The notes: generated from the sequence alone by a model not told the origin. A stretch of DNA of 64,000 bases from Victivallales bacterium (GCA_017535315.1 JAFXUD010000054.1:1-64000); one strand, 5' to 3'. Shown: positions 52,866 through 61,718, numbered from the stretch's first letter. Made by a program: numbers and translations.

Positions 52866-53699
52866 ATGGACAACATACGTGAAGAAATCAAAAAGCTTTT
52901 CAACAACGCGCAGAAAATCGCCTTCGAGGACGAGGACTTCATCAAGTCCCCCGCCTGTCGCGGCCTGCGCCTGGAGATGGAATATCTGAAGCCCGACCTT
53001 GCCATGGATCTGTTCAGGGTCTATTCCACGATGGTCATCTTCGGCAGTGCGCGCACCAAATCGCCTGAAGAGGCGCAGAAAATTCTGGATGACGCGCAGC
53101 AACGCCTAGCCGCCGACCCACGCTCCCCACAGGCCCTTGCCGATGTCAAGGATGCAAAGCGCATCGTAGATGAAAGCCACTATTACACAGTCGCCCGCGA
53201 ACTGGCTGGCCTTGTCACTACCGAAAGCCAAAAGCAGGACGGCACCGACAGGACATTCGTCGTGCTTACAGGTGGAGGCGGGGGCATCATGGAAGCAGCC
53301 AACCGCGGAGCCACCGAAGCGGGAGGCCTCTCTGCCGCTCTCAACATCACCCTTCCCTTTGAACAGTACCCCAATGCCTATATCACCCCAGAACTCAGCT
53401 TCAAGCTCCACTATTTCAGCGTCCGTAAAATGCACTTTTTGAAGCGCGCCAAGGCCTTAGCCGCTTTCCCAGGAGGATTCGGCACGATGGACGAGCTCTT
53501 CGAGGCATTGACCCTTATCCAAACCCACAAGATCGACCCGATGCCCGTCCTCCTTTATGGACGCGAATTCTGGGAAAGACTCATCGACTGGGAGTTCTTC
53601 GTGGAGCGCGGACTTATCTGCAAGGAAGACCTCAATATCTTCACCTACTGCGAAACCGCCCAGGAAGGCTGGAACGCTATCAAAAGGTTCTATCGGTAA
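52866..53699 (+). CDS. LOG-family protein (nucleoside 5'-monophosphate phosphoribohydrolase-like)
   Basis: 277 aa with a Rossmann-like fold. The LOG signature is PGGFGTMDELFEALT near residue 200, and GGGGGIMEAANRGATEAGG near 138 is the nucleotide-binding loop. LOG proteins release a base from AMP-like nucleotides; many bacterial members are annotated as lysine decarboxylase-like by mistake. Here the N-terminus is extended by about 55 residues relative to short LOG proteins. GAGGAG lies 9 nt before the ATG. It is followed after 31 nt by the MurC-like gene. Physiological substrate unknown. Confidence 0.85.
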   Translation: MDNIREEIKKLFNNAQKIAFEDEDFIKSPACRGLRLEMEYLKPDLAMDLFRVYSTMVIFGSARTKSPEEAQKILDDAQQRLAADPRSPQALADVKDAKRIVDESHYYTVARELAGLVTTESQKQDGTDRTFVVLTGGGGGIMEAANRGATEAGGLSAALNITLPFEQYPNAYITPELSFKLHYFSVRKMHFLKRAKALAAFPGGFGTMDELFEALTLIQTHKIDPMPVLLYGREFWERLIDWEFFVERGLICKEDLNIFTYCETAQEGWNAIKRFYR

Positions 53700-53730
53700 A
53701 TTTTGTACGCAAGCGCACAAAGAAAACATT

Positions 53731-55131
53731 ATGGAATACGACAATTCATTGAATCTAGTTTCAGCACCAGGTAAGCTCTTTTTCGTCGGAATCGGCGGAA
53801 TTGGCATGAGCGGTCTCGCACAACTGCTTGTATCGCAAGGCTATTCGATTGCTGGCAGCGACCGTGGGCTCTCTGAACCAGGGAAAGCTGATCTTTATAA
53901 AAAGCTACGCAGACAGGGCATTCGCCTCTATGAGCAGGATGGTTCAGGCGTGCTTGCAGAAAGCCCCGATGAACTGATCGTTTCGACGGCCGTGGAGGAT
54001 GGCAATCCCGACCTAGTTGCCAGGCCTGGCATTCCAGTCCTTCACCGCGCACGGGCCCTTGCACAGGCAATTGCCAACACTGGAGCTCAGATGATTGGCA
54101 TCGCTGGGTCCTGCGGCAAGACCTCCGTCACAGGATGGATAGCCTCCGCCTTGCATTCCCTTGGCGAATCCGTTCTCGTCGTCAATGGCGGCTACTATGC
54201 AGGCCAGCTTCCTGATGAGCTGCCTGGCAACTTCATGACTGACACCGCCCCCCGCTGGGCAGTGGTGGAAATCGATGAAAGCGACCACTCCATCAACACC
54301 TTCTCCCCCGACTATGGTGTCCTTCTTAACGTGGGAAACGACCACTATGAAGAAGATGAACTTCGCAGGGTCTTTGCGGCCTTTCTAGGCCGATGCAAGA
54401 AAGGCATCGTCTGCCTGGATGAATTGCGCAGGTTGGCCGCTGGCTGTACAGTTCCCCTCCAAAGCTTCGCCCCTGAATATACAGAAAAAGCCTTCTATCC
54501 AGACAACTACGCGATGGACAAGCAGGGCATCTCTTTCGACATCCCTGGTATCGGACATATTGTTTCTGGGCAGTCAGGCCACCACTCCGCCCTGAACGCA
54601 ACAGCTGTTGCTGCCTTACTTAAGATGCTTCCGATCTCTGCTGACAATGAACAGATTGCAGCCGCCATCGCTGCTTTCCCAGGCATCTGCCAGCGCTTCG
54701 AGGTGATGGGCACCATGAAGGATGGAACGCCACTTGTGAACGACTATGCGCACAACCCCGAAAAAATCCAGGCGGCCATCAGCACGGCGCAGGAACGCTT
54801 CAACGGCCCTGTGCTCGCCGTCTTCCAGCCACACGGTTTCAGACCGCTCGAATTTATGAGGGAAGCTCTGGCAGAGGTGCTTGCAAAGCTCCTGCGTCCT
54901 GGCGACATTTTCTGTATGCTTCCTGTCTTCTATGCGGGCGGCTCCGCCAGTTTTAAGCCTTCATCCGAAGAAGTCGTTGCCCAGCTGACCGCAAAGGGCA
55001 TTGCCGCAAAAGCCATTAGTCGAGAGGATGTGGCAAAGCTCAGCCTTTCCATGAACAAAGGATGCATCCTTGTGATGGGGGCCCGTGACAGTTCCTTGCG
55101 CCCCTGGACTGCCAGTTTCATAGGACGATAA
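53731..55131 (+). CDS. Mur ligase family protein, MurC-like
   Basis: 466 aa. The N-terminal domain reads FVGIGGIGMSGLAQLLVSQG as in MurC, which adds L-Ala to UDP-MurNAc. The ATP loop is GIAGSCGKTSVTGW instead of the usual GTHGKTT, so the first His is replaced by Cys. DESDHSI and NVGNDHYE correspond to the central metal and Lys/His region; the C-terminal NDYAHNPEKIQAAI, then AVFQPHGFRP, corresponds to the MurC DDYGHHP and FQPH motifs. It may be the sole MurC, or a relative of Mpl or another Mur ligase. ATG 53731 is chosen; the longer frame overlaps the LOG gene. The stop is 2 nt before ispD. Confidence 0.8.
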   Translation: MEYDNSLNLVSAPGKLFFVGIGGIGMSGLAQLLVSQGYSIAGSDRGLSEPGKADLYKKLRRQGIRLYEQDGSGVLAESPDELIVSTAVEDGNPDLVARPGIPVLHRARALAQAIANTGAQMIGIAGSCGKTSVTGWIASALHSLGESVLVVNGGYYAGQLPDELPGNFMTDTAPRWAVVEIDESDHSINTFSPDYGVLLNVGNDHYEEDELRRVFAAFLGRCKKGIVCLDELRRLAAGCTVPLQSFAPEYTEKAFYPDNYAMDKQGISFDIPGIGHIVSGQSGHHSALNATAVAALLKMLPISADNEQIAAAIAAFPGICQRFEVMGTMKDGTPLVNDYAHNPEKIQAAISTAQERFNGPVLAVFQPHGFRPLEFMREALAEVLAKLLRPGDIFCMLPVFYAGGSASFKPSSEEVVAQLTAKGIAAKAISREDVAKLSLSMNKGCILVMGARDSSLRPWTASFIGR

Positions 55132-55133
55132 AT

Positions 55134-55820
55134 ATGTCCCCTATACTAGGTCTTGTCGTTGTTGCAGGCGGTGCGTCACGCCGTTATGGGAAAAGCAACA
55201 AGTTGTTTGAGCTCCTGAATGGCAAGAGCCTCTTTCTGTATTGTCTTGAAAACCTGATTCCTGTCGTTGGCCAGCCAAACAGCGTTCTAGTCGTTCCCAA
55301 TGATGCAGTGGAGCTATTCAGGAGCAGGCTCCCCCAACCTCTCAAAGGCTTGAACTTGGTCACTGGCGGTGCAGAACGCTCCTCCTCCGCGCTCAAAGGC
55401 ATTCTTGCTCTTCCGCCTGAAGTGGACTATGTCGCTATACAGGACGCGGCACGACCATTTGCGAGCGCCTCTCTACTAAAGACCTGCTTCCAAGAGGCCA
55501 TCAAATGCGGTGGAGCCATCGCGGCCCACCGCGTGATAGATACCATCAAAGTTGCGTCACAAGATGGATTCATCCAGGAGACTCCCGATCGTTCAACTCT
55601 CTGGGCCGCTGAAACCCCGCAGGTATTCAGGCGCGACTGGATAACAGAAGCCTACACCCACTGTTTCCAAAACAACATCAGCGTGACCGACGACGCGCAG
55701 GCAGTCCAACTTCTGGGACACAACGTCCGCCTGGTCGAAAACAACGCCTGCAATATGAAAATCACCTATCCTGCCGAACTGAAGTCAGCCGAACTCATCA
55801 TGTCCCAGATGAACAAATGA
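55134..55820 (+). CDS. ispD: 2-C-methyl-D-erythritol 4-phosphate cytidylyltransferase
   Basis: 228 aa. IspD forms CDP-methylerythritol in the MEP isoprenoid pathway. The nucleotide loop is VVAGGASRRYGKSNKLFELL (usual form AAGxGxRM...K). IQDAARPF near residue 100, HRVIDTIK near 138, AETPQVF and SVTDDAQAVQLLG are the remaining family motifs. A second MEP-pathway enzyme is not in the window. It starts 2 nt after the MurC-like gene, so isoprenoid and cell-wall precursor steps are co-expressed. Confidence 0.9.
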   Translation: MSPILGLVVVAGGASRRYGKSNKLFELLNGKSLFLYCLENLIPVVGQPNSVLVVPNDAVELFRSRLPQPLKGLNLVTGGAERSSSALKGILALPPEVDYVAIQDAARPFASASLLKTCFQEAIKCGGAIAAHRVIDTIKVASQDGFIQETPDRSTLWAAETPQVFRRDWITEAYTHCFQNNISVTDDAQAVQLLGHNVRLVENNACNMKITYPAELKSAELIMSQMNK

Positions 55821-55821
55821 C

Positions 55822-55855
55822 AAAAACGCCGCCGACTTCTCAAAAGTCAGCGGCG
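55822..55855 (-). terminator. Intrinsic terminator between ispD and the convergent secreted-protein gene
   Basis: CGCCGCCGACTT (55828-55838 region) pairs with AAGTCAGCGGCG (55844-55855) with one mismatch. On the minus strand TTTTT follows (55822-55826), ending the gene at 55876-57105; the stem may also stop ispD transcripts. Confidence 0.75.
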
Positions 55856-55875
55856 CTCGCATACTCTCTTATGGC

Positions 55876-57105
55876 CTACATGGGAGGCGGACCAGGCTCC
55901 ATGTCATCAGGACCGCCACCGTTGGGGTTGGCTTCCGCTGCTCGGGCAGCAGCTTCACGCTCAGCGGCAACCGATTCAGGCACCCATTCCTTCTCCTCTT
56001 TCCGATAAACGAAGTTCTCGCTGTAGAGTTCCTTTTCGGCTGCATGCTCATAGAATTCTTTCTCCACAGAAGGCGTGATACGCTTCTTTTCCGCCTCATA
56101 TTGCGTTTTGTAGATTTTCGCCTCGTATTCAATGCGGGTCACCCATTTCTTCAAATTAGTGGATTGGCGAATCACCGTTTCTGGCTTCTTGGTCTTCGGG
56201 TCAGGAGTAAGATAGACATTCGGAACGTACCCAAAAACAATCAAGGCATTGGGCAGGATATACTGCGTCCAGTCAGCAACAAAGCCTTCGCGGAGAGCAT
56301 TGTACTTGCGGATTTCATCATCAACATAGTCCTTGACATACTTGGCATTGACGTCTTTGTAGAAGAGAGCCTGTGTCTCTTCTGAAAGGTCCTTGCGGGT
56401 CAACATGCGCGTACCATGGGAAGTCTGAACTTGAAGACGCTCACTGTTGATTTTCTGCAGGCGCCCTTCAACATTTGCATTGGTTCCAAACCCTTCACGG
56501 AGAGTAAACTTGACATGAGGACGTGGATTGTCTTCCGTCAACTCAATCAAAGGATATTTCTTGCGTCCTTCCTTTTCAAGCTCCTCCATGGCTTTCAGCG
56601 GATAGGTGCTGACAAAAAGCTTGTCCAGATTCTTTTCCATTTCGCTTTTGATCATTTCCATCGGGGCCTTTGGCTTATCAACAGGATATTTCCAAACGGG
56701 CGGTGAAAAAAGCTGGAATTCCTTCCTGGCCATGACATTCGGATAGGGAGCCGCAATCATATTCCTCTCCCATTTTCTTTTCTCCAAAGCAACAAAGGAG
56801 GCTATCTGCGCCTCATAATTCTTTCGCATGGCATCCTCATAGAGCTTGGTTCCAAGATTGAGATCCCTGACGATATTCTCATGCTTGACCTTCTGCTTGA
56901 CCCGCTTGTCAATTTCAATCTTGATGGTCTTGGCAATCTCGTCACGCGCAGCCTTCCAAGCATCAGGATCAGCCTGTGCCGTCTGCTCTTCGTCATCCTC
57001 GTCATCGTCATCCGCCTCCTGAGCAATCACAGCAAAAGACGGCAAGAGGAAAAGCAATCCTAAAACCAGCCAAAACGACTTGCCTTTCAATAGAAATGTG
57101 CGCAT
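55876..57105 (-). CDS. Exported charged protein of unknown function
   Basis: 409 aa. The signal peptide (FWLVLGLLFLLPSFAVIAQ) is followed by an acidic stretch (EADDDDEDDEEQ) and long Lys/Glu-rich helical segments, including VDDEIRKYNALREGFVADW and TRIEYEAKIYKTQYEAEKKR. The C-terminus is Pro/Gly-rich (PNGGGPDDMEPGPPPM). I recognise no catalytic motif. A coiled-coil periplasmic protein is likely. AAAGGAG lies 7 nt before the ATG. The upstream intergenic region has a perfect AT-rich hairpin (TTGCAATTAC/GTAATTGCAA at 57168-57194). Confidence 0.65.
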   Translation of the reverse strand: MRTFLLKGKSFWLVLGLLFLLPSFAVIAQEADDDDEDDEEQTAQADPDAWKAARDEIAKTIKIEIDKRVKQKVKHENIVRDLNLGTKLYEDAMRKNYEAQIASFVALEKRKWERNMIAAPYPNVMARKEFQLFSPPVWKYPVDKPKAPMEMIKSEMEKNLDKLFVSTYPLKAMEELEKEGRKKYPLIELTEDNPRPHVKFTLREGFGTNANVEGRLQKINSERLQVQTSHGTRMLTRKDLSEETQALFYKDVNAKYVKDYVDDEIRKYNALREGFVADWTQYILPNALIVFGYVPNVYLTPDPKTKKPETVIRQSTNLKKWVTRIEYEAKIYKTQYEAEKKRITPSVEKEFYEHAAEKELYSENFVYRKEEKEWVPESVAAEREAAARAAEANPNGGGPDDMEPGPPPM

Positions 57106-57167
57106 ACTAGCTCCTTTTATATTAAAGGTTTTTATACAAAACTCCTATTAATGAATTTAACACAAGA

Positions 57168-57194
57168 TTGCAATTACGCAAGAGGTAATTGCAA
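57168..57194. repeat. Perfect 10-bp AT-rich hairpin
   Basis: TTGCAATTAC (57168-57177) and GTAATTGCAA (57185-57194) form a perfect stem with a 7-nt loop, between the stop of the nucleotidyltransferase-like gene and the start of the next minus-strand gene. It could be an operator or a weak terminator; there is no GC-rich stem or T-run. Confidence 0.45.
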
Positions 57195-57221
57195 ATTTAT
57201 CTACCCTTCTTTAGAATTGAT

Positions 57222-58277
57222 TCAGTTAAAAAACTGCCAAAGACGATAAAGCCTGGAAGTGTACCCTGGTGCACTATCTGTCAAGCGACACTCTTCATAT
57301 AGCTGGCAAAGTACGGAAACAACAGGCGGATCCAATGCCATGCTCAATGGACGCCATCCACGAGCGCGAAGAAGCCAGCGCAGAAGATTCAAGACTGAGC
57401 ACTCTTTTCTGACAGCACGATGTAGTCCCGCGCAGATTTCTCTTGGTGATGCATTCACCATCGTGCCAGCCAGGCGACAAACCGTCTCCATGAAAAAAGA
57501 ACGGCAAAAATGCCATCTTTCCCACGGTTTATCAGGGAGTTTTGGAATAGGCTCCAACTTGTAATGAAAAGCCTCTTCATAACTTGCCGCATATTCTTCG
57601 GGCAATCCCATTTGCTTAACAAAACGACGGAATGCACCCACACGCTCCGGCCCACGCCAGCAATAATGACCAGCAGAAAGCAAAAAAGCATCCCCGCAGC
57701 CTAGAATCGCCTTGTTCATATTTCGAACCACAAAATCAACGTCATCCTTTCCAGACTTCAGATACTCGCCCGCAAACATCAGTCCCATTCCCCGATTCAA
57801 AAGCAATCTAACTGCCTCGGAAAACGGCAGTTCATCTGGGCGCATAGCTGGAATCCATTTTGCCCAATCAACCGCCCCCCATACTGGAATCCAACCCTGA
57901 AGAAGCTCCTGAAACATAAGGGTATGCGAAACACGATGAAGCGAAGAGAGGTTCTTTACAGGACTGAAATCAACGGCTATTCCCAGCACCTTTTCCCACC
58001 GTTCGGATATTTTGGCCAACTCACAATGAATTTGCTCATTCTCACGTCTGCTTCCACCATAGGAAAACACGAAGAAATCCAAATCGTTGTAAAGGCGATC
58101 CCCAAGCGGGGTCTTCAATACCCCTCCTTCTCCACGGCCATATCCCCCTCCCAAAACCACAGCGGCCAATTTAGGGAGATGCAACTCATCAATCTCATTT
58201 CCAATTTTACGGAGGGTATCATCCAGTAAATCGGCAACCTGACTGCTAGGCACACCTGTGTAATGGGATTCCCTCAT
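57222..58277 (-). CDS. Nucleotidyltransferase-fold protein
   Basis: 351 aa. Residues 40-75 contain VLGGGYGRGEGG followed by YNDLDFFVF, the GSxxRG...DxD pattern of the polymerase-beta-type nucleotidyltransferase fold. The remainder is helical with no recognised domain (AILGCGDAFLLSAGHYCW, then ERWHFCRSFFMETVCR). It may transfer nucleotides to a small molecule or protein; the substrate is unknown. It is the last gene of the sugar-transferase operon, starting 2 nt after the preceding gene. Confidence 0.65.
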   Translation of the reverse strand: MRESHYTGVPSSQVADLLDDTLRKIGNEIDELHLPKLAAVVLGGGYGRGEGGVLKTPLGDRLYNDLDFFVFSYGGSRRENEQIHCELAKISERWEKVLGIAVDFSPVKNLSSLHRVSHTLMFQELLQGWIPVWGAVDWAKWIPAMRPDELPFSEAVRLLLNRGMGLMFAGEYLKSGKDDVDFVVRNMNKAILGCGDAFLLSAGHYCWRGPERVGAFRRFVKQMGLPEEYAASYEEAFHYKLEPIPKLPDKPWERWHFCRSFFMETVCRLAGTMVNASPREICAGLHRAVRKECSVLNLLRWLLRARGWRPLSMALDPPVVSVLCQLYEECRLTDSAPGYTSRLYRLWQFFN

Positions 58278-58279
58278 GT

Positions 58280-59149
58280 TTACTTGCAGTCTTCTGCAAG
58301 AAACGCATCATCCAAAGCCACCAACACATTCAATTCTGGATCGATGATGCGGTTTCCTGACACAATTTTATTTTTGATAAAAAGGCCACGACCAATATAA
58401 CTGTGGTCGAATATGACAGAATGACTCAATTCCGTTTTTTCGTCAATCACCACATTCGCTCCGACAATCACTCCATCATGTGCTGTCACACCGCGTGCTA
58501 GACAGACATTGTCCCCCAGAACCACAGGTGCCTCGATCTCACAACCAGGCTTGATGCGGACATTCCTCCCGATGGAATACTCCTGCTTTGGGGAATATCC
58601 TGGCAGGACATGCAGACCAGGCTGATTTAGCATCCTAAAATTCGCGTCAAAGTAGTTCTTCAACGTGTCAATCTTATACAGCGGACACTCCCACTTGAAA
58701 AGGCATTCATTCACATACAGATAAATGCCATCATCCTGGGCCAGCATTGGGTCTTCAATCGGCTCCAGCTTATCCAGAAACTCAGAACGGTCATTCACAA
58801 CAGGAAGAACATCCCCCCAAACAATCATAGCATCATCCGCTTTGAACCTCTTATAAAACTCCAGAAACTGCCCAAGAGAGAGAAACCGCCTCCCTCGCTG
58901 ATAGTCCAGCGTCAGACTCCAATAGCTTCCATCTCCCATGCACCGCGCCATTTCATCCGTGTAATCACAATCTGAAACCAAAACATCAGACACGCCAATC
59001 ACTTTTAAGAACGTGCAGAAACCAAGAAGATGCGCCCTAAGGCTTTTGCCTGCCAGCGGCAATTCCAAGGGATGCATGTTTGGAAACAGCTCACGACACC
59101 AGTGATTCTCCCTGATATACGAATATATACACACTTGCATGGTATTCAT
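58280..59149 (-). CDS. Nucleotidyltransferase-like protein with left-handed beta-helix
   Basis: About 289 aa. The N-terminal half resembles sugar-nucleotidyltransferases (LPLAGKSLRAHLLGFCTFLK, IVWGDVLPVVND), but the usual GGxGTRL nucleotide loop is missing; the sequence before LPLAGKSL reads CIYSYIRENHWCRELFPNMH. The C-terminal half is a hexapeptide-repeat helix (IGRNVRIKPGCEIEAPVVLG, then GANVVIDEKTELSHSVIFDH). Proteins with this layout include GlmU-like and GDP-mannose-pyrophosphorylase-like enzymes. ATG 59149 is preferred to TTG 59167, which overlaps the upstream stop. It lies directly after the sugar-transferase gene. Confidence 0.7.
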   Translation of the reverse strand: MNTMQVCIYSYIRENHWCRELFPNMHPLELPLAGKSLRAHLLGFCTFLKVIGVSDVLVSDCDYTDEMARCMGDGSYWSLTLDYQRGRRFLSLGQFLEFYKRFKADDAMIVWGDVLPVVNDRSEFLDKLEPIEDPMLAQDDGIYLYVNECLFKWECPLYKIDTLKNYFDANFRMLNQPGLHVLPGYSPKQEYSIGRNVRIKPGCEIEAPVVLGDNVCLARGVTAHDGVIVGANVVIDEKTELSHSVIFDHSYIGRGLFIKNKIVSGNRIIDPELNVLVALDDAFLAEDCK

Positions 59150-59163
59150 ATCGCACCAGCTAG

Positions 59164-60030
59164 TCAATAAGCCCCTCTTCCGATTATGATTGCAGGAATA
59201 GTCTGAACCATTATCACAAAATCACGCAATAGACTTTGGGATAGAATATACTCCTTGTCCAAGTCAACCTGCTGTTCGAACGTCAAATCACTCCTTCCCC
59301 GTATCTGCCATAGACAGGTCAGCCCTGGCTTGACATCCATACGCTTGCGGGCCTCCAATGGATACCGATCAACCTCCGACGGGACGGGCGGACGCGGGCC
59401 GACAAGACTCATCTCTCCAACAAGAACGTTGAAAAACTGAGGCAGTTCATCGATGCTAGTCTTACGGATTATACGCCCGATGGGGGTTATATTGGGGTCA
59501 TTCGAATCAACCTTGGAGCGGATATCTTTATTAGGCTCGGCACTCAGCAGCCGCCTGTATTCCTGGATTTTTGCCAAAGCAACCTCGTTTGCATCTCCTT
59601 CTGTGGACACGGGGCGTGAATTCAACGGCATACTAGCCACATCTATCTCATCAACCTTTTGATCAGCATTTCCCGTAGGAGAAGCCTTCACCTCGTCTTC
59701 ATCTGGGGCCTCATGATACATGCTACGAAATTTAAAGAACTTGAAATGACGTCCCCCCTGCCCAACCCTGGTCTGAACATAGACAACAGGACCACGGGAA
59801 GTCAGTTTTATCAAAAAAGCCAACAGAATAAAGGGGAAAAACAACAAGCAAAGGGCAGCAATAGATAGCACTATATCAAAAAAACGCTTCGAGACACAAG
59901 AAGCGCTTGTCGCAAACCGCCAAGCATGCCTGCGAAAAAGCGAGCAGATATGGTGGGACGCACGCCCATCCAGCTCCTTCAGCAGTGCATTGGTCTCCGC
60001 AATGTTGCTCTCCTTTCCGATCGTGCTCAT
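59164..60030 (-). CDS. Polyprenyl-phosphate sugar-1-phosphate transferase (initiating glycosyltransferase)
   Basis: 288 aa. It starts a lipid-linked glycan by transferring sugar-1-phosphate to undecaprenyl phosphate. A hydrophobic helix (about 50-72, FDIVLSIAALCLLFFPFILL) is followed by the bacterial sugar transferase domain: KFFKFRSMY (basic motif), GRIIRKTSIDELPQFFNVLV and GEMSLVGPRPPVPSE, then DVKPGLTCLWQIRGRSDLTF and VDLDKEYI. A charged insertion (about 105-165) is longer than in most members. ATG 60030 overlaps the upstream stop (ATGA), showing translational coupling to the SpoIIE-like gene; the longer frame is rejected. Confidence 0.9.
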   Translation of the reverse strand: MSTIGKESNIAETNALLKELDGRASHHICSLFRRHAWRFATSASCVSKRFFDIVLSIAALCLLFFPFILLAFLIKLTSRGPVVYVQTRVGQGGRHFKFFKFRSMYHEAPDEDEVKASPTGNADQKVDEIDVASMPLNSRPVSTEGDANEVALAKIQEYRRLLSAEPNKDIRSKVDSNDPNITPIGRIIRKTSIDELPQFFNVLVGEMSLVGPRPPVPSEVDRYPLEARKRMDVKPGLTCLWQIRGRSDLTFEQQVDLDKEYILSQSLLRDFVIMVQTIPAIIIGRGAY

Positions 60031-61718
60031 TCCCCGCCCTTTCTCTCCTTTCGAGGAATGCAAAATATGGATTCATTCAGGCCACTGTAACGCTGGCGAC
60101 TGCTAAAGGAGGCTATCTTGCCGATAATCGGCAGACCACGTCCCGATGCCATCAGCTCCTCATTCAACCTATCCAGCGTCTCATCGGCTGTTTGCTGCTG
60201 CATGATGAGCCCATTCCACTCCTTCCCATGATCCCATATAATCAGTTTCAGCCTATCATCGTAGGCACACAACTTTATCGCAATGTACTCGTGAAGCTTC
60301 TCATATTCATTCAAACCATGCATAATGACGTTGATGAGATACTCCTCAAGCAGAAGTTCGGTGTTGACAGAAAGCTCTTCATCCTCGTAATAGCTCATCA
60401 CAAAACCATACGCCTTTTCACAGATGGCATCCACTGCCTTTTTATCTGCAGGAACATGTGAGGAAAACACATACTCCTTCTCCAGATTAAGCGGCTTTCT
60501 GATGATTACCATGGACAAATCATCCTGCGGACACTGATAACCAAGCTCTTCAAGAGAATGATGGCACCTGAACGGAATGGCAATGGTCTTCTCCTCCTTC
60601 TGCGCTTCCATGACCAGCTTGGAAACCAGATTCATGCATACATTCATGTCCATAAAGCTCTCTCCTGCCTTGTCCTTGGCAAGATCCATCAAACCATCCG
60701 AGAAGAACAAAAACACCGAGGAATCCAAGAAGTGGTACTCCACGTTGTCATCCTCTGTATATTGAACATCCTTCACCATCCCAAGAGGCAGGCTTCCCTT
60801 ATTCTGGGGGTTGATATTGTCTATCTGCCCAGTAATGGCATCCACGCAAACCAAATCCATATACCCCGCATTCTGATAACACAGATAATTGTTCTTGAAA
60901 TCAAAATAGGCGATCAGCGTGCTCATATACACAATGTTCTGCAGATGATGACAGAAAAACTCGTTGATTTCCCTGGCAACCAAGTACGGCTTTTGCGCCT
61001 TCTCCTTGTCCAGAAAAATCATTTGCTTCAGGAACGACTGCACAGCCGTCATGGCCAGCGCAGAATGGGTGCCATGCCCCGACACGTCTCCAAAAATAAA
61101 CAGGACGCGGTCGTCATCCAAAGGAATCCACTCGAACAAATCTCCACTGACTTGAGAGAAAGGGCAGTAAAAAGAACTGAACTCATAGCTCTTGTTGAAA
61201 TACACCCATGGAGGAAGCATCGCCTGTTGAAGGTGACTGGCCAGCATGAGGTTCCGTTCCAGCTTGCTTTTTGTGTAATTCAGCATCTCTTTCGAGCGAT
61301 TGGCGTTTATCACCTGCTTCAACTTGGCCGAAAGAAACCTGCTGTCCGCATTTTCAGGGAAATAATACGAATACGGATCTTCCACTATTTGACACAACAG
61401 ATCCATGTTCGACCAACAATGCTGAGGAACCAAAAACAAAAGAGGCATCTCATATCCGCCCTCACGTATCCTCTGGCGAAGACAAAGGCTCTTTGCAGCA
61501 TTCGTGCACACCTCCGAAATGATGACATCAAACTTCTCACTGTTCAAAAGGGGTATCACCTCGTTTTCGTTCGCCACAGACACAACTGTAAGCTTTGTGC
61601 CAACAAAAAACTTTTCCAGTGAGCTAAGAATAGACGCATCCCCACTCAACAACATAATCCGATAATGCTCATTATCCAGCATTATCTGCGTCGGCTCATT
61701 TGATTCAGCATTTGGCAT
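60027..61718 (-). CDS. SpoIIE-type PP2C phosphatase with receiver-like and HATPase domains
   Basis: 563 aa. A receiver-like domain (about 20-140) lacks the phospho-accepting Asp: the strand reads FDVIISEVCTN, with Glu in its place, and the acidic pair is MLLSGDAS. A PP2C/SpoIIE domain (about 170-400) has FCPFSQVSGDLFEW, FGDVSGHGTHSALAM and FSDGLMDLAKDK with the metal-binding Asp residues. A C-terminal GHKL ATPase (about 415-560) shows LLLEEYLINVIMHGLNEY (N box), WDHGKEW and SGRGLPIIG (G box), as in RsbW-type anti-sigma kinases. It therefore joins phosphatase and kinase modules of partner-switching systems in one protein. ATG 61718 (AAGAG upstream) is preferred to TTG 61793. No cognate STAS or sigma gene is seen here. 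Confidence 0.88.
   Translation of the reverse strand: MPNAESNEPTQIMLDNEHYRIMLLSGDASILSSLEKFFVGTKLTVVSVANENEVIPLLNSEKFDVIISEVCTNAAKSLCLRQRIREGGYEMPLLFLVPQHCWSNMDLLCQIVEDPYSYYFPENADSRFLSAKLKQVINANRSKEMLNYTKSKLERNLMLASHLQQAMLPPWVYFNKSYEFSSFYCPFSQVSGDLFEWIPLDDDRVLFIFGDVSGHGTHSALAMTAVQSFLKQMIFLDKEKAQKPYLVAREINEFFCHHLQNIVYMSTLIAYFDFKNNYLCYQNAGYMDLVCVDAITGQIDNINPQNKGSLPLGMVKDVQYTEDDNVEYHFLDSSVFLFFSDGLMDLAKDKAGESFMDMNVCMNLVSKLVMEAQKEEKTIAIPFRCHHSLEELGYQCPQDDLSMVIIRKPLNLEKEYVFSSHVPADKKAVDAICEKAYGFVMSYYEDEELSVNTELLLEEYLINVIMHGLNEYEKLHEYIAIKLCAYDDRLKLIIWDHGKEWNGLIMQQQTADETLDRLNEELMASGRGLPIIGKIASFSSRQRYSGLNESIFCIPRKERKGGE

Noticed and set aside
53557-53730. Longer start for the MurC-like protein
   Set aside because: It overlaps the LOG-family gene out of frame and adds low-complexity residues before the MurC N-terminal domain.
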